From the NCBI GenBank assembly GCA_002085375.1, contig NATP01000003.1, positions 1-35,594 on the forward strand: DNA of 35,594 nt, written 5' to 3'. The notes beneath the pieces were generated by a model that saw nothing but the letters and a program-made list of their open reading frames with translations, was not told the origin of the DNA and searched no databases. Origin of the DNA: a candidate division Zixibacteria bacterium 4484_95. GTDB lineage: Bacteria; Zixibacteria; MSB-5A5; UBA10806; 4484-95. The translations under genes were made by a program, and so were the position numbers. Of this stretch, positions 17,244 to 26,043 are shown one piece after another. Every line of letters starts with the position of its first letter. Position 1 is the first letter of the stretch.

Positions 17244-17284
17244 ATCACGTTATGCAATTCGACTAATAAAAACACGGAGGAACG

Positions 17285-19651
17285 ATGTCCGAGAATAAAA
17301 TCATTGGGAAAAAATTAGAACTGGGTCCTCGAAGAGGGCGATATATTGACATGACTGAATATCCGAATAAACCGATATCTGTCTCTAAAAAGACGATAGA
17401 TGCACTGGATAGATATGATCTCTGGTATCGAACGTTATGTTCCATACTTTATAACTTCGTACCTACATCCGGACATCCCGGGGGAAGTATATCCTCGGGG
17501 CATTTTGTTGCTTCGGTTATTATAGAGACCATGGACTACAATATTGGCGATCCTGACCAACCCGATGCTGATTTAATCAGTTATGCTGCTGGTCACAAGG
17601 CTCTTGGTTTATATGCGATGTGGGCATCTCGTAATGAGATGGTTCGAATCAGCCATCCTGAAATTTTACCCGAACCGTCCAAGCAACTACGTCTTGAGGA
17701 TATGCTCGGTTTCCGTAGAAACCCGATTCAGAATACACCTCTTTTTAAGAAATACAAAGCTAAAGCCCTTGATGGTCACCCGACACCCTTAACCCCGTTT
17801 TTAAGGCTTTCTACTGGCCCGTCAGGTGTGGGAATACCTGCGTCATTTGGGATGGCTCTGGGGGCATTGGATAGATATGGCGAGAATGCTCCAAAAGTTC
17901 ATATCATCGAGGGAGAGGGTGGGCTTACCCCAGGGCGCACCTCAGAGGCATTAGCCGCTGCCGCTTCCGCGCAATTAAAGAATATCATTGTTCACGTGGA
18001 TTGGAACCAGGCCTCCATAGATTCTAATCGTGTCTGCCGGGATGGTGATATACCGGGCGATTATGTCCAGTGGAACCCGCTTGAATATTTCTACGTCCAT
18101 GATTGGAACGTAATATGGGTTCCCGAGGGATTTAATTTCGATATGGTTATTCGTGCTCAGCAAATTGCCAAGGAGGGATTGAATGACCAGCCAACAGCGG
18201 TGATTTATCGGACGATTAAGGGATGGAGATACGGCATAGAGGGTAGGAAATCACATGGTGCCGGTCACAAATTTTGCTCGCCAGAATATTACCAATCGTT
18301 AAGGGAATTTGAGAATTTCTTCGATGTAAAGTTTCCACGATTTGGTGATGATAATTCACCGACAGCGATTGAACGGAATTTCTATGATACATTGATGGTG
18401 TTACGTAACGTTGCCGAACATAATAAAGATATGTCCGGTTATGTTGGCAGTCGCGTTGCTGAATGTAAACAACGCCTGCAAGGTCTTAACCGCCAACCCC
18501 TTCCGAATAGACCAAAACTTTCAGTCCTTTATGAAAACGACTCTATAAATCCACAGGTTATTCCCAATGAGTTAAAACTTGAACCGGGAAATAAAACGAC
18601 CCTCCGTAATGAACTTGGGAAAACTCTCAGCTATCTCAACAAAAAGACCAATGGTGCTTTTATAGGTGCCGCCGCTGACCTTCTGGATTCTACCTCTGTA
18701 AGTAAGCTCAATGCTGATTTTCCCACCGGTTTTTATAATTTCATCTCTAACCCTAATGCCCGATTGATAGCTATAGGTGGAATATGCGAGGATGCCATGG
18801 GCGCTTTCATGACAGGTCTTTCGTCTTACGGTTATAATATTGGTGTTAGCTCCTCGTATGCCGCTTTTATCGCTGCTTTGGAGCATATTGCAGCTAGGGT
18901 TCATTGTATAAGCCAGCAAGCAAGGCATGAGTTTTCAGGCGAACCGTTTAAAACGTTCATCATGATTTGTGGACATGCCGGACTTAAAACCGGTGAGGAC
19001 GGTCCAACTCATGCTGACCCGCAAGCATTACAGCTTCTGCAGGAGAATTTCCCCGAGGGTAAAGCTATCACCCTTGTCCCCTGGGACCCGCAGGAGTTAT
19101 GGCCCCTTGTTGTTGAAGGGTTAAAAAAGAGACCAGCCGTTTTAGCTCCGTTTGTAACCCGTCCAAACGAGGTTGTTTTCGATCGGCAGAAACTAAACCT
19201 GCCCCCGGCAACCGCCGCCATTGATGGGATTTATATGTTTCGTAAAGGTGACCCGAATAAGAAACCTTATCACGGAACAATAATCATTCAGGGTAGCGCG
19301 GTAGCCAATGACTTCGTATCTTATGTCCTGCCTCGAATCGATGAGGAGAAACTCAATCTCAATGTCTATTATGTTTCCAGCACCGAGCTGTTTACATTCC
19401 TGCCGGAGGAAAAGCAAAAATCTATCCTGCCGGAGGAAAGAAAACGCGAGGCGATGGGTATTTCCGATTTCACTATACCCACAATGTATCGCTGGATATT
19501 ATCTGATTTCGGGCGTAAGCATTCGTTGCACTCGTTCTTCCGAGGGATTTACCCGGGAAGCGGTAAGGCGGAAAAGGTGCTTGAAGAGGTTGGCTTAAAC
19601 GGCCCCGCCCAGTGGCAGGCAATACAGAAATATATTAAAGATAGGGGATAG
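17285..19651 (+). CDS. Transketolase-family protein (atypical, 788 residues)
   Basis: TPP-dependent enzyme of the transketolase superfamily, about 120 residues longer than standard transketolase. Seen in order: TSGHPGGSISSG (61-72), SYAAGHKALGLYA (99-111), STGPSGVGIPASFGMALG (176-193), the TPP-metal motif as EGEGGL...VDWNQ (209-242; GEG instead of the usual GDG), then a pyrimidine-binding domain with GAAADLLDSTSVSK, LIAIGGICEDAM (catalytic Glu retained) and CGHAGLKTGEDGPTHADP, and a C-terminal domain. It would transfer two-carbon ketol units in the pentose phosphate pathway or a related reaction. The family variation leaves the exact substrate open. Phosphoketolase does not fit. GGAGG lies just before the ATG. 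Only 26 bp separate its stop from that of the convergent DUF5131 gene. Confidence 0.83.
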   Translation: MSENKIIGKKLELGPRRGRYIDMTEYPNKPISVSKKTIDALDRYDLWYRTLCSILYNFVPTSGHPGGSISSGHFVASVIIETMDYNIGDPDQPDADLISYAAGHKALGLYAMWASRNEMVRISHPEILPEPSKQLRLEDMLGFRRNPIQNTPLFKKYKAKALDGHPTPLTPFLRLSTGPSGVGIPASFGMALGALDRYGENAPKVHIIEGEGGLTPGRTSEALAAAASAQLKNIIVHVDWNQASIDSNRVCRDGDIPGDYVQWNPLEYFYVHDWNVIWVPEGFNFDMVIRAQQIAKEGLNDQPTAVIYRTIKGWRYGIEGRKSHGAGHKFCSPEYYQSLREFENFFDVKFPRFGDDNSPTAIERNFYDTLMVLRNVAEHNKDMSGYVGSRVAECKQRLQGLNRQPLPNRPKLSVLYENDSINPQVIPNELKLEPGNKTTLRNELGKTLSYLNKKTNGAFIGAAADLLDSTSVSKLNADFPTGFYNFISNPNARLIAIGGICEDAMGAFMTGLSSYGYNIGVSSSYAAFIAALEHIAARVHCISQQARHEFSGEPFKTFIMICGHAGLKTGEDGPTHADPQALQLLQENFPEGKAITLVPWDPQELWPLVVEGLKKRPAVLAPFVTRPNEVVFDRQKLNLPPATAAIDGIYMFRKGDPNKKPYHGTIIIQGSAVANDFVSYVLPRIDEEKLNLNVYYVSSTELFTFLPEEKQKSILPEERKREAMGISDFTIPTMYRWILSDFGRKHSLHSFFRGIYPGSGKAEKVLEEVGLNGPAQWQAIQKYIKDRG

Positions 19652-19677
19652 GCTATGTTAAATATAGATTATGGAGA

Positions 19678-20415
19678 TCATAAATAAAGTTGAACGTCTA
19701 CCCGGTGATGTTCGGGTGATTCATCCCAGTATTTACCCTCAAGCAGACGGCCGTTTTTCTTTTTATTGACACCACCCCATTGTTTAAAAAAAAACGGGAT
19801 ACCATTTTTAATACATTGATTCCTTATTTCTATGACCCAGCTTTCCTTCATTGGTCTTGCATAAGGGCCTGATTCACCTCCCACGATGATCCAGTCAACA
19901 TATTCGTAGGGAAACTCATGAATGGGACCTAAAAGAGGTTCCATTGAGACAAAACGCACAAAAGCTGGAACATTACAGAGATCATTAATTCTGAATATCT
20001 GTTTTGATGTCTCAACTGTTACACCCATCCATATATTTTCAGGCCAGTTTAATTTATCTGCTATCTTAGCTAAACGTTTGGACCTTTTTGTTAAAATTTG
20101 AAAAGTATGCCAGTAAGCTTTATTCATTGTGTTAAAGACTTCCATTATAAATTCATCAGGTATATCCTCATGGAACAAATCACTCATTGAATTGACAAAT
20201 ATGACATTTGGTTTTTTCCATTTTAACGGCCGATACAGTTCATCATAGTGAAGGGTTACATTGAAGCCGTTTTTGTATTTCTTCTGCCCCATTTTTTGAA
20301 GACGCAGTGCAAGACGTTCAGCATAACAATTGCGACAACCGATACTGATCTTACTGCATCCGGTAGCAGGATTCCATGATGATTCTGTCCATTCTATTTT
20401 AGTCAGTTGAGGCAT
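19678..20415 (-). CDS. DUF5131 / phage Gp37-Gp68 family three-Cys-motif protein
   Basis: 245 residues with the family core: IEWTESSWNPATGC followed by SIGCRNCYAERLA, giving C20-x6-C27-x2-C30, the three cysteines thought to hold an Fe-S cluster as in radical SAM enzymes. Further family phrases are NSMSDLFHEDIPDEF, ILTKRSKRL, WMGVTVETSKQ, SMEPLLGPI, GGESGPYARPM and FFFKQWGG. The family is known for genomic pairing with TcmP, and here tcmP1 ends 3 bp upstream. Its substrate is unknown; resemblance to spore photoproduct lyase-type enzymes suggests nucleic acid chemistry (inference). The Cys spacing differs from the canonical CxxxCxxC. The gene looks intact. Confidence 0.9.
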   Translation of the reverse strand: MPQLTKIEWTESSWNPATGCSKISIGCRNCYAERLALRLQKMGQKKYKNGFNVTLHYDELYRPLKWKKPNVIFVNSMSDLFHEDIPDEFIMEVFNTMNKAYWHTFQILTKRSKRLAKIADKLNWPENIWMGVTVETSKQIFRINDLCNVPAFVRFVSMEPLLGPIHEFPYEYVDWIIVGGESGPYARPMKESWVIEIRNQCIKNGIPFFFKQWGGVNKKKNGRLLEGKYWDESPEHHRVDVQLYL

Positions 20416-20418
20416 ACT

Positions 20419-21252
20419 TTATAGTCCCTTATTTTTATATTTTTTAAAAATATCTTCAACTATTTTTTTAGCTACCGGTTTTGGCGAAGCAAAGAACAAA
20501 TAATATATAATATTGCCCTTTGAATTTCGCATCGGTATAGGTTTAGGTACATGAGAAAAACCAGCTGTTTTTTTTAGTCTTTTACGATAAGCCTCAGATA
20601 TTTTATCATTAACATTCTTAATCTTCTCATTATAACCAAATAAATTACCATTAGTGACATAGACTATATCGTACCAACTTTCATCGCCCCAAAATCTGTT
20701 CATACGCTCTTTTTGTTTTATATCAATATCTTTTGGATTTTTTCTTAAAACATTACGATGCATATCCGCAATAGGAAAATTTAGAAATATTTCTATTGAT
20801 TTCATCTTACCCGCTTTTTCAATTACTGTCCAATCAAGATGCAGACCGTAAGGATCGAGCAAACAAAGGCCTCTGCGATAATTTTTATATCGAACATTGG
20901 GAAATACTTTATCAAGCAAAATTTTGTTACAGTCCCCTTCGAATACTTTAACTTCGGGCTTCTGCTTAGATATCTCAAGTAGTACTTTAACTTTAATATT
21001 TTCAATATCTATAAAATAGTAATTGGTAAATTGTGGTTTTATATTAATGGCATTTAAAGGAGAACCTGGAACTAATTTACCTGTAGTTTTAGATAAATGA
21101 ATTCCTGTGCCAGCAAATGCATCAATATAAACATGTTCAAGGTTTGGTCTTCTCTGAGCTGCAAGAATTGTTGAATACGCTCTTACATATTCTTTTAAAA
21201 TATCAAGCTTGATTTCAGTCCAATAACCTATTTTATCTATAATATTGACCAT
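20419..21252 (-). CDS. tcmP: Three-Cys-motif partner protein TcmP
   Basis: 277 residues. It starts with the family-typical WTEIKLDILKEYVRAYSTIL, then a methyltransferase-like first motif YIDAFAGTG (42-50), an acidic second strand YYFIDIE, GDCN (107-110) and a fourth motif LLDPYGLHLDW (131-141). The C-terminal ...KGNIIYYLFFASPKPVA is also family-typical. Named for its constant pairing with the three-Cys DUF5131 protein, which follows 3 bp downstream. The fold suggests a SAM-dependent or nucleotide-binding function that is not established. The ATG has only a weak AGAAG site. Confidence 0.9.
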   Translation of the reverse strand: MVNIIDKIGYWTEIKLDILKEYVRAYSTILAAQRRPNLEHVYIDAFAGTGIHLSKTTGKLVPGSPLNAINIKPQFTNYYFIDIENIKVKVLLEISKQKPEVKVFEGDCNKILLDKVFPNVRYKNYRRGLCLLDPYGLHLDWTVIEKAGKMKSIEIFLNFPIADMHRNVLRKNPKDIDIKQKERMNRFWGDESWYDIVYVTNGNLFGYNEKIKNVNDKISEAYRKRLKKTAGFSHVPKPIPMRNSKGNIIYYLFFASPKPVAKKIVEDIFKKYKNKGL

Positions 21253-21457
21253 TTAAATACTTCTTATTGTCTAAACCGTCCTTGTTTCCACCCTTCATAT
21301 ATAATATTAAAACAAATAAATTTCATTATAAATATTTATTCCTTCACTATATATGTCTTAAACAATAACACCCTCTTATGGTTCTTATAGACTTTGTAAG
21401 TTCATGGTTATTATATATGCATATATATTAAAGCAACTCAAATTAAATGTGCTATTA
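21253..21457. other. Gap between tcmP2 and tcmP1
   Basis: 205 bp of AT-rich sequence between two same-strand genes. It holds an ATATATGCATATAT palindrome near 21412-21430 and no recognisable terminator or strong promoter, so I cannot tell whether tcmP1 is read from the uvrA promoter or from its own. Confidence 0.35.
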
Positions 21458-22336
21458 TCATATATCAATCTGAAGCTTTCTCCATGGTATGGTATATGCC
21501 CTCATTTTTTTACAGAACTCGTAACCCTCCCTGCGTTTGCTCGCAAAGATAAGATAGTACAATGTTCCCTGACGTGTGTTATGGATAGGGAAGATGTTTT
21601 TGTATTCTCTGCCGGCGGGAGGTTTTAAATAGCCTATTTTGTTTAACTGTTCGATGTATAATTTCATCAAGGCATGAGCCCTGAATATAATGTCATTGGC
21701 TTTATATTTATCCTCGATGAATCTCCATTTATCTGTGCCAAAATATTCATTGTATTTATTTTGGTTTGAATGAACAGACCATCTATAATCTAACCCGTAG
21801 GTAAAATTTATCAATAAATCGACTTCCCTGTCTTTCGAGAGTTGTTTTATGGTATCGTATTTAAAATTTTCGATATCATCAGGATCAATAAAACAAAAAC
21901 TGATGGAATCATCAGATAGTCTTTCATTTATTTCCCGGGCAACCAGGTCAACATCCTTATTATAAATTGTTACCCTGCCCATGTTTTTTTTAATTCTAAC
22001 CGATAGTGCCTTGACGTTATCGGGATTGATATCGTTTAAATATAGATGATCGACATCGTATCGGAGAACAAACAACGGAGGCCCATCATATATCATACCC
22101 GAGCTCCTGTCGCAATATTGCCCTGGTCCAGCAAACAGGTCTATGTAATTTAATTTCCGCTTCTTTTCTAATTTTGAGGTTAACATATGGCAATATAAAT
22201 TGATTGGTTTGTATTTTTCTATTGTCCAGGGAGGTGAACATCTTATAGAAAAGCCGTCGGTCGGCTTGTATCTCGTGCAATTACCATTGCTTGTGTTTTT
22301 CTTGAAATTACAATTTTGACAGTTAGGGTTATACAT
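21458..22336 (-). CDS. TcmP-like protein with N-terminal four-cysteine extension
   Basis: 292 residues from the ATG at 22334-22336, which has a good GAGGTG ribosome site; the longer frame opens at a TTG with none. Residues 1-34 carry C6, C9, C20 and C33, a CxxC plus two further cysteines that could bind Zn or an Fe-S cluster. Then a TcmP-like domain: WTIEKYKPINLYCHML, first motif YIDLFAGPG (64-72), LYLNDINPDNV, FCFIDPDD (147-154), DLLINFTYGLDYRW and a C-terminal GTLYYLIFASKR. It is distant from tcmP1 but has the same architecture. It sits 77 bp after uvrA on the same strand, with no terminator visible between, so it is probably in the uvrA transcript. Function unknown. Confidence 0.82.
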   Translation of the reverse strand: MYNPNCQNCNFKKNTSNGNCTRYKPTDGFSIRCSPPWTIEKYKPINLYCHMLTSKLEKKRKLNYIDLFAGPGQYCDRSSGMIYDGPPLFVLRYDVDHLYLNDINPDNVKALSVRIKKNMGRVTIYNKDVDLVAREINERLSDDSISFCFIDPDDIENFKYDTIKQLSKDREVDLLINFTYGLDYRWSVHSNQNKYNEYFGTDKWRFIEDKYKANDIIFRAHALMKLYIEQLNKIGYLKPPAGREYKNIFPIHNTRQGTLYYLIFASKRREGYEFCKKMRAYTIPWRKLQIDI

Positions 22337-22413
22337 GGTAATCACCTCTTTTTTTTGATCATTATGAGAATCCTGACTGTCAAAACCTGTCAGTTTCAAA
22401 TAAAAAATTTGCC

Positions 22414-25242
22414 TTATATCATTCCCAGCTCCTTCTTCAGGAATTTTCCGGTATAACTTTTTTCGTTTTTAGCGATATCTTCCGGTGTGCCGACCGCCAC
22501 CACTCGACCACCGTCATCTCCACCCTCTGGACCCAAATCTATTATCCAATCAGCAGTTTTTATCACATCCATGTTGTGTTCGATAACAAGTACTGTGTTA
22601 CCGCGGTCAACCAAAGTATTCAAGACGTTTAATAATTGGCGGATGTCATCAAAATGGAGGCCGGTTGTTGGTTCATCAAGGATATAGAAAGTGTTACCGG
22701 TAGCGACCTTTGATAATTCGGTGGATAATTTTACCCGTTGGGCCTCACCACCTGAAAGCGTTGTCGCTTGCTGGCCGAGATGGATGTATCCTAGGCCAAC
22801 ACCAGCCAGTGTAGAAAGTTTGCGTTTGATAGGGGGAATATTTTTGAAAAATTCCAGCGCCTCATCCACGGTCATATCGAGCACATCAGCGATTGATTTA
22901 CCTTTGTATTTTATCTCTAAGGTATCGCGATTGTAGCGAGCTCCCTTACAGACCTCGCATGGCACATAGACATCGGGAAGAAAATGCATCTCGATTTTTA
23001 TAATGCCATCTCCTTCACAAGCCTCGCATCTCCCACCTCTGACATTAAACGAGAATCTACCCGGCAGGTATCCTCTAACCTTGGATTCCGGTAACTGAGA
23101 GAAAAGATCGCGTATATGCGTAAACAGCCCGGTATATGTTGCCGGGTTGGAGCGGGGAGTGCGGCCTATTGGTGACTGGTCGATATCTATTACCTTATCT
23201 ACCATATCCAGCCCCAGGATAGTGCCATATGGTAAAGATGGTGTTTTTGAACCATAAAATTTATTGGCCATGACTCTGAACAATGTCTCATTTACAAGAG
23301 TTGATTTTCCTGAACCTGAGACACCGGTCACACAGATGAACATTTCGAGCGGAAAATCAACCCTTATACTTTTAAGGTTATTACCGCGAGCACCTCTCAA
23401 CGAGATATAGCTGCCATTACCATGTCGTCTTTTCTGTGGAACCGGTATGGACATTTTGCCGGAAAGATACTTGCCGGTTATCGACTTCCGTGAACGCTTG
23501 ATGGCCAGTGGAGTACCTGTGGCTACTATATGGCCACCCTGAATACCGGCTCCCGGGCCAAGATCGATGACATGGTCCGATTTCTCAATTGTCTGGCGGT
23601 CGTGCTCTACTATTACCACGGTATTGCCAAGATCGCGAAGGGTTGTAAGTGTACTTAACAATCGTTTATTGTCACGTTGGTGCAAACCGATAGATGGCTC
23701 ATCGAGGATGTAAAGCACGCCAACCAGACGGGAGCCGATCTGGGTGGCAAGTCTTATTCTTTGAGCCTCTCCTCCCGAAAGGGACATAGCGGATCTATCA
23801 AGTGTCAGGTAATCAAGGCCAACATCGATCAAAAAGCCTAGGCGCTGTTTGATTTCTTTTAGTATCTGTCTGGCAATTATCGACTGCCGACGGCCCAACT
23901 TCAAATTATCAAAAAACTTTTTTGCTCTCTTCACCGACATCGAGGTCACCCGGGCAATCGAGTATCCATTCAACATTACAGATAATGCCTCAGGCCGTAA
24001 TCTTGCACCATCGCATGACTCACACGGCTTAATTGACATAAACTGCTCAATCCATCTTCTGATACTATCGGACTTGGTCTGATGGTAGCGTCGTTTGAGG
24101 TTATTTATAACGCCCTCGAATCTATCATAATGCTCCCATCGACCACGACCATTGATGTGGTCCCAGACAAATTTGATCTCTTCATGACCGGAACCATAAA
24201 GGATTATGTTTTGGTTTTGTTTGGATAATTTTGCAAAGGGAGTGTTGAGTGAAAAATGGTAATATTGGGCAACTGCGGCAATCTGTCCGAAGTAATAACC
24301 ATTCCGAGGGATACCCCATGGTGCTATGGCACCCTGGTTAATAGACAAAGATGGGTCAGGGACAATCAGATTTGGATCAAGCTCCATTTTATTGCCCAGG
24401 CCGGAACAATCAGGGCATGCACCATAGGGAGAATTGAATGAAAACATCCTGGGTGTGGGTTCTTCATATGATATGCCGCATTTTTCGCAAGCGTATCTTT
24501 GGGAATATAATTTCTCGCCTTTACCTATCACATCGACAATAACAAGTCCTGACCCCAGTTTTAGGGCGGTTTCAAGGGAATCGGTTAACCTGTTGCGAAC
24601 ACCATTTTTTATTATCAGACGGTCGACGACCACACTGATGGAATGCTTTTTCTTTTTATCCAGTATAATTTTCTCATCTGCCTCACGGATTTTGTTATCC
24701 ACCCGGAGACGGATGAAGCCCTGATGTCTAATTTCATCTAAGACATCCTTGAATTCCCCTTTGCGCCCTCTTACTATCGGTCCAAGGATATGGACACGGC
24801 TATTTTTGGGTAACTCCATCACGTTGTCGGCGATTTGCTGAACCGTTTGCTGGCTTATCGGCTCTTTGCATTTGTAACAATGGGGAATACCCACCCGGGC
24901 ATAAAGTAAACGTAGATAATCGTAAATTTCTGTAACTGTGCCTACCGTAGAACGAGGGTTTTTAGCGGCCGAACGTTGTTCGATTGATATGGCGGGTGAA
25001 AGACCATCAATAAAATCGACATCAGGTTTCTCCATAAGTCCCAGAAATTGACGAGCGTAGGCCGAAAGCGATTCGACATAGCGACGTTGCCCCTCAGCAT
25101 AAAGAGTATCAAACGCAAGAGAGGATTTTCCTGATCCAGAAATGCCAGTGATGACCACAAGCTTGTTCCTGGGAATAACGACATCTATGTTTTTAAGGTT
25201 GTGCTCTCTGGCACCTTTGATGATGATATTTTCCGTTTTCAT
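22414..25242 (-). CDS. uvrA: Excinuclease ABC subunit A
   Basis: Damage-recognition ATPase of nucleotide excision repair, acting with UvrB and UvrC. Full length at 942 residues. First ATPase: Walker [10 protein letters not shown] (near 33), signature [14 protein letters not shown] and Walker [13 protein letters not shown]. Second: [36 protein letters not shown]. Both zinc modules are present: [10 protein letters not shown]...CPDC and CEACEGDG...CEVCKG. The UvrB-contact region is intact. No uvrB or uvrC is in the window. No clear ribosome site precedes the ATG. Promoter and operator evidence lies directly upstream, and tcmP2 follows. Confidence 0.98.
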   Translation of the reverse strand: MKTENIIIKGAREHNLKNIDVVIPRNKLVVITGISGSGKSSLAFDTLYAEGQRRYVESLSAYARQFLGLMEKPDVDFIDGLSPAISIEQRSAAKNPRSTVGTVTEIYDYLRLLYARVGIPHCYKCKEPISQQTVQQIADNVMELPKNSRVHILGPIVRGRKGEFKDVLDEIRHQGFIRLRVDNKIREADEKIILDKKKKHSISVVVDRLIIKNGVRNRLTDSLETALKLGSGLVIVDVIGKGEKLYSQRYACEKCGISYEEPTPRMFSFNSPYGACPDCSGLGNKMELDPNLIVPDPSLSINQGAIAPWGIPRNGYYFGQIAAVAQYYHFSLNTPFAKLSKQNQNIILYGSGHEEIKFVWDHINGRGRWEHYDRFEGVINNLKRRYHQTKSDSIRRWIEQFMSIKPCESCDGARLRPEALSVMLNGYSIARVTSMSVKRAKKFFDNLKLGRRQSIIARQILKEIKQRLGFLIDVGLDYLTLDRSAMSLSGGEAQRIRLATQIGSRLVGVLYILDEPSIGLHQRDNKRLLSTLTTLRDLGNTVVIVEHDRQTIEKSDHVIDLGPGAGIQGGHIVATGTPLAIKRSRKSITGKYLSGKMSIPVPQKRRHGNGSYISLRGARGNNLKSIRVDFPLEMFICVTGVSGSGKSTLVNETLFRVMANKFYGSKTPSLPYGTILGLDMVDKVIDIDQSPIGRTPRSNPATYTGLFTHIRDLFSQLPESKVRGYLPGRFSFNVRGGRCEACEGDGIIKIEMHFLPDVYVPCEVCKGARYNRDTLEIKYKGKSIADVLDMTVDEALEFFKNIPPIKRKLSTLAGVGLGYIHLGQQATTLSGGEAQRVKLSTELSKVATGNTFYILDEPTTGLHFDDIRQLLNVLNTLVDRGNTVLVIEHNMDVIKTADWIIDLGPEGGDDGGRVVAVGTPEDIAKNEKSYTGKFLKKELGMI

Positions 25243-25275
25243 TTTTGTCGTCTTTATCGATTGTTAATCTACATA

Positions 25276-25296
25276 TGTTCACTATTATAATGAACA
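25276..25296. promoter_or_regulatory. Inverted-repeat operator overlapping the uvrA -10 (SOS-like candidate)
   Basis: TGTTCA (25276-25281), 9 bp, TGAACA (25291-25296). The uvrA -10 lies inside the 9 bp centre. A repressor bound here would block transcription. It does not match the Escherichia LexA box (CTGT-N8-ACAG), though the GTTC/GAAC core resembles other bacterial LexA sites. LexA is my best guess and is unproven. Confidence 0.5.
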
Positions 25297-25312
25297 GTAA
25301 TATTAAGGTCAA
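25284..25312 (-). promoter_or_regulatory. uvrA promoter
   Basis: Read on the minus strand: -35 TTGACC (25312-25307), 17 bp spacer, -10 TATAAT (25289-25284). The start point would be about 35 nt before the uvrA ATG. A near-consensus promoter. Confidence 0.65.
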
Positions 25313-25333
25313 CCATAATAATACAGGTCAACC
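25307..25333. repeat. Direct repeat GGTTGACC at the uvrA promoter
   Basis: Two exact 8 bp copies of GGTCAACC (plus-strand reading) at 25307-25314 and 25326-25333, 19 bp apart. The downstream copy contains the -35. It could be a second regulator site or a chance duplication. Confidence 0.35.
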
Positions 25334-25387
25334 AACAAATATAAAATATCTTGTTAGTTTAGGCAAGTATTTGATAGAAAGGGCAAT

Positions 25388-25870
25388 TCAATCAAATTCT
25401 GTTGAGATTTGGTTATATTCCATTGTAAATGATACAATGCGGGGAGTATTGTCATTGCGATCAGATTCTGAAGGAGTGATAGTTATCTGTCCAAGACCAA
25501 TGTTGAACTGATTGTATTTATACCACGGATTTTCACAATAATGAGGGTAGTCAAAATCTAATGGATCCGCATAAAATTGTGACGCTGGTTCATAATAACC
25601 AATAAGAATTATTTTAATAAAGTATTGATCACGATTGTAAGAATTATAAGGAGTTGTTACTTCAAAATTAAGCCTTCTTATGAATTCATTGTCACCATTC
25701 CTGGTATTTACATAGCTAAGGTAGGGATGTGTCTCGTTAGTGTACGGCAAAACGCTAAGAAGGTTCATACTACTGATGTTAGTCCATCACCTACTGGATT
25801 AGGCAGCATGCAGATGTGGACCGTTGCTATGTCCTAAATTTCCGCTATAGGCAACTACCTGGCCTTCTTT
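25388..25870 (-). pseudogene. Decayed M23 (LytM) metallopeptidase, C-terminal part
   Basis: On the minus strand the segment at about 25808-25867 reads EGQVVAYSGNLGHSNGPHLH, a textbook M23 C-terminal motif with the GPHLH zinc-ligand sequence. The frame then hits TAA at 25799-25801. Adjacent frames continue with NPVGDGLTSVV and then a 126-codon open frame (25388-25768) beginning NLLSVLPYTNETHPYLSYVN and holding aromatic-rich segments such as FDYPHYCENPWYKYN. At least one frameshift separates the motif from this tail. The N-terminal part of the peptidase domain (HxxxD) is not visible upstream, where sequence is AT-rich. A truncated, frameshifted relic is the simplest reading. Confidence 0.6.
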
Positions 25871-26043
25871 TTTTTGATTATTATACTAAAAAGAGGAAAT
25901 CGCTCAATCTTTTCTACTTCCAAAAGTCCATTTTTAATTTAGGCAAAACATTAAGGCTATACAAATTGTATTTTTCTCTTGACATAACCAAAACCAGAAT
26001 ATTAAATTAAAAAATAGGACTGTAATAAAACCACGGGGCAAGG

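Noticed and set aside
17641-17655. GGTTCGAATC resembling a tRNA T-loop
   Set aside because: It lies inside the transketolase coding sequence and no cloverleaf can be drawn around it.
21412-21430. ATATATGCATATAT palindrome
   Set aside because: Pure alternating AT/TA sequence in an AT-rich gap; symmetry is expected by chance.
22376-22396. CTGAC...GTCAG inverted repeat between uvrA and tcmP2 as a terminator
   Set aside because: Only a 5 bp stem and no T tract in the direction of transcription.
22337-22399. Longer N-terminus for the second TcmP-like protein
   Set aside because: The upstream start is a TTG without a ribosome site, while the internal ATG has GAGGTG at proper spacing.
25245-25511. 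88-codon plus-strand frame opposite the uvrA promoter
   Set aside because: It covers the promoter and operator and the end of the M23 relic, has no ribosome site and no recognisable sequence.
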